Source of the DNA: CAMFKD01 sp964436955
Lineage (GTDB): Bacteria > Chlamydiota > Chlamydiia > Chlamydiales > JAJFMA01
Direction: 5' to 3'
DNA: 12,968 bases
Assembly: GCA_964436955.1 (NCBI GenBank)
Contig: CAYTFC010000077.1
Location: 1 to 12,968, forward strand
The notes under the pieces were generated by a model that ran no database searches, was not told the origin of the DNA, and was given only the letters and a program-made list of their open reading frames with translations. A program made the position numbers and the translations under genes. Positions 12,472 to 12,968 of the stretch are shown here, piece after piece (the first letter of the stretch is position 1; every line of letters starts with the position of its first letter).

Positions 12472-12948
12472 ATCTGACCAAAAACGACCCTCAGTCATCA
12501 TTCCAGGCGTATTTCCTGTATTGTGCAGTTTTATTTTCAACTCTTCCATTTGGAATTTAGACATAATAGAATAGAGCAAAACATAACCCATGATAAAGGA
12601 TTGCTTTTTGAGATTAGGCATAAAATTTGCTGAGTCTATAGTTTCTAGCAGAGACTCCCAAATTTGAGTTTTTGAGACTTTTTCCTTTTGATTTGCCCTT
12701 TGCTGAATTTCATCTATCCAATCATCAAGGTAAAGGATCTCGACAGTTTCATCTAAAAGTTTTGCCCTTATCCAAGATGGAACAAAAATTTTACTCTCGA
12801 CGTTTTCGATTAATAAATTAATTTCTTTTAGCGTTATCGGAGTGAAAATTACTCCGCGCTGGTAAGGAATATTCCTAACCTCTTCAGAGAAGATTTTTAA
12901 AACGTTACTTACTCCTAAGACCCTGATTGCTACCAAAACTTGCCGCAC
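12466..12948 (-). CDS. unrecognised protein, convergent with the nucleosidase gene
   Basis: A 160-residue open frame from a GTG at 12948, with no family I recognise. The product is mostly helical by eye, with PSWIRAKLLDETVEILYLDDWIDEI, then an acidic/basic middle (QQRANQKEKVSKTQIWESLLETI) and KKQSFIMGYVLLYSIMSKFQ near the end. No signal peptide or clear membrane helix. An in-frame TGA lies two codons before the GTG, so the start is either this GTG (no clear ribosome site) or the true gene was longer and is now broken; the window ends 20 nt further. Its stop overlaps the nucleosidase stop by 6 nt in convergent orientation. No terminator is seen between the two genes. Confidence 0.5.
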   Translation of the reverse strand: MRQVLVAIRVLGVSNVLKIFSEEVRNIPYQRGVIFTPITLKEINLLIENVESKIFVPSWIRAKLLDETVEILYLDDWIDEIQQRANQKEKVSKTQIWESLLETIDSANFMPNLKKQSFIMGYVLLYSIMSKFQMEELKIKLHNTGNTPGMMTEGRFWSDS

Positions 12949-12968
12949 AAGTCATTGAATTTGAATTC

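Noticed and set aside
12963..12968. gaattc at the window end as a cloning-site boundary
   Set aside because: A six-base site occurs often by chance and nothing else suggests vector sequence.

Overview
The window looks like the chromosome of a Chlamydiae member of the environmental (Parachlamydia/Waddlia-like) kind. The main reason is gene order. A divergent block holds tatD and dsbD on the minus strand and tolQ/exbB, exbD and a TonB/TolA-like gene on the plus strand. From memory, this is the order of CT594 to CT598 in Chlamydia trachomatis. The species cannot be fixed from the sequence alone.

Region 1 (1-2084) is accessory DNA. It starts with an intact IS200-type single-strand transposase (69-533) inside a mirror-symmetric set of small hairpins, followed by decayed copies of the same palindromes. 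Next comes an orphan RHS C-terminal tip. It begins at the RHS post-core junction (NRPLTLLDSYGL) and carries a polymorphic-toxin domain broken by two frameshifts (835-1659). Its short acidic partner, a likely immunity protein (1652-1867), is intact.

Region 2 (2085-6431, minus strand) is the most interesting part. It is a compact operon, read from 6431 leftwards. (a) A 431-residue secreted Cys-containing protein with a signal peptide, a very long Asn/Gly-rich body and a C-terminal CKGxxxC array. (b) An MNIO-family (DUF692) iron oxidase. (c) A DUF2063 partner protein. (d) An RsmB-type rRNA m5C methyltransferase whose frame runs into gene (c). Genes a to c match the layout of bufferin-type RiPP metallophore operons (precursor bufA, MNIO bufB, partner bufC), in which cysteines are oxidatively modified, probably for copper handling. 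This precursor is several times longer than usual. It has three GQ(I/L)(S/A)WGDD motifs exactly 31 residues apart and an apparent duplication of the helix-plus-cysteine module at its two ends. A strong hairpin lies between the precursor gene and the enzyme gene, as expected if precursor must be made in excess.

Region 3 (6579-9619, minus strand) is tatD, overlapped by the end of dsbD. DsbD supplies reducing power to the periplasm and lies directly upstream of the RiPP operon on the same strand. A Fur-box-like palindrome lies upstream of dsbD.

Region 4 (9745-11598, plus strand) is a good -35/-10 promoter followed by tolQ/exbB, exbD and a TonB/TolA-like linker gene, i.e. an energised inner-membrane motor. 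In Chlamydia tolB would follow. Here there is instead an exported MTA/SAH-type nucleosidase (11638-12471) and, convergent with it, an unrecognised gene (12466-12948).
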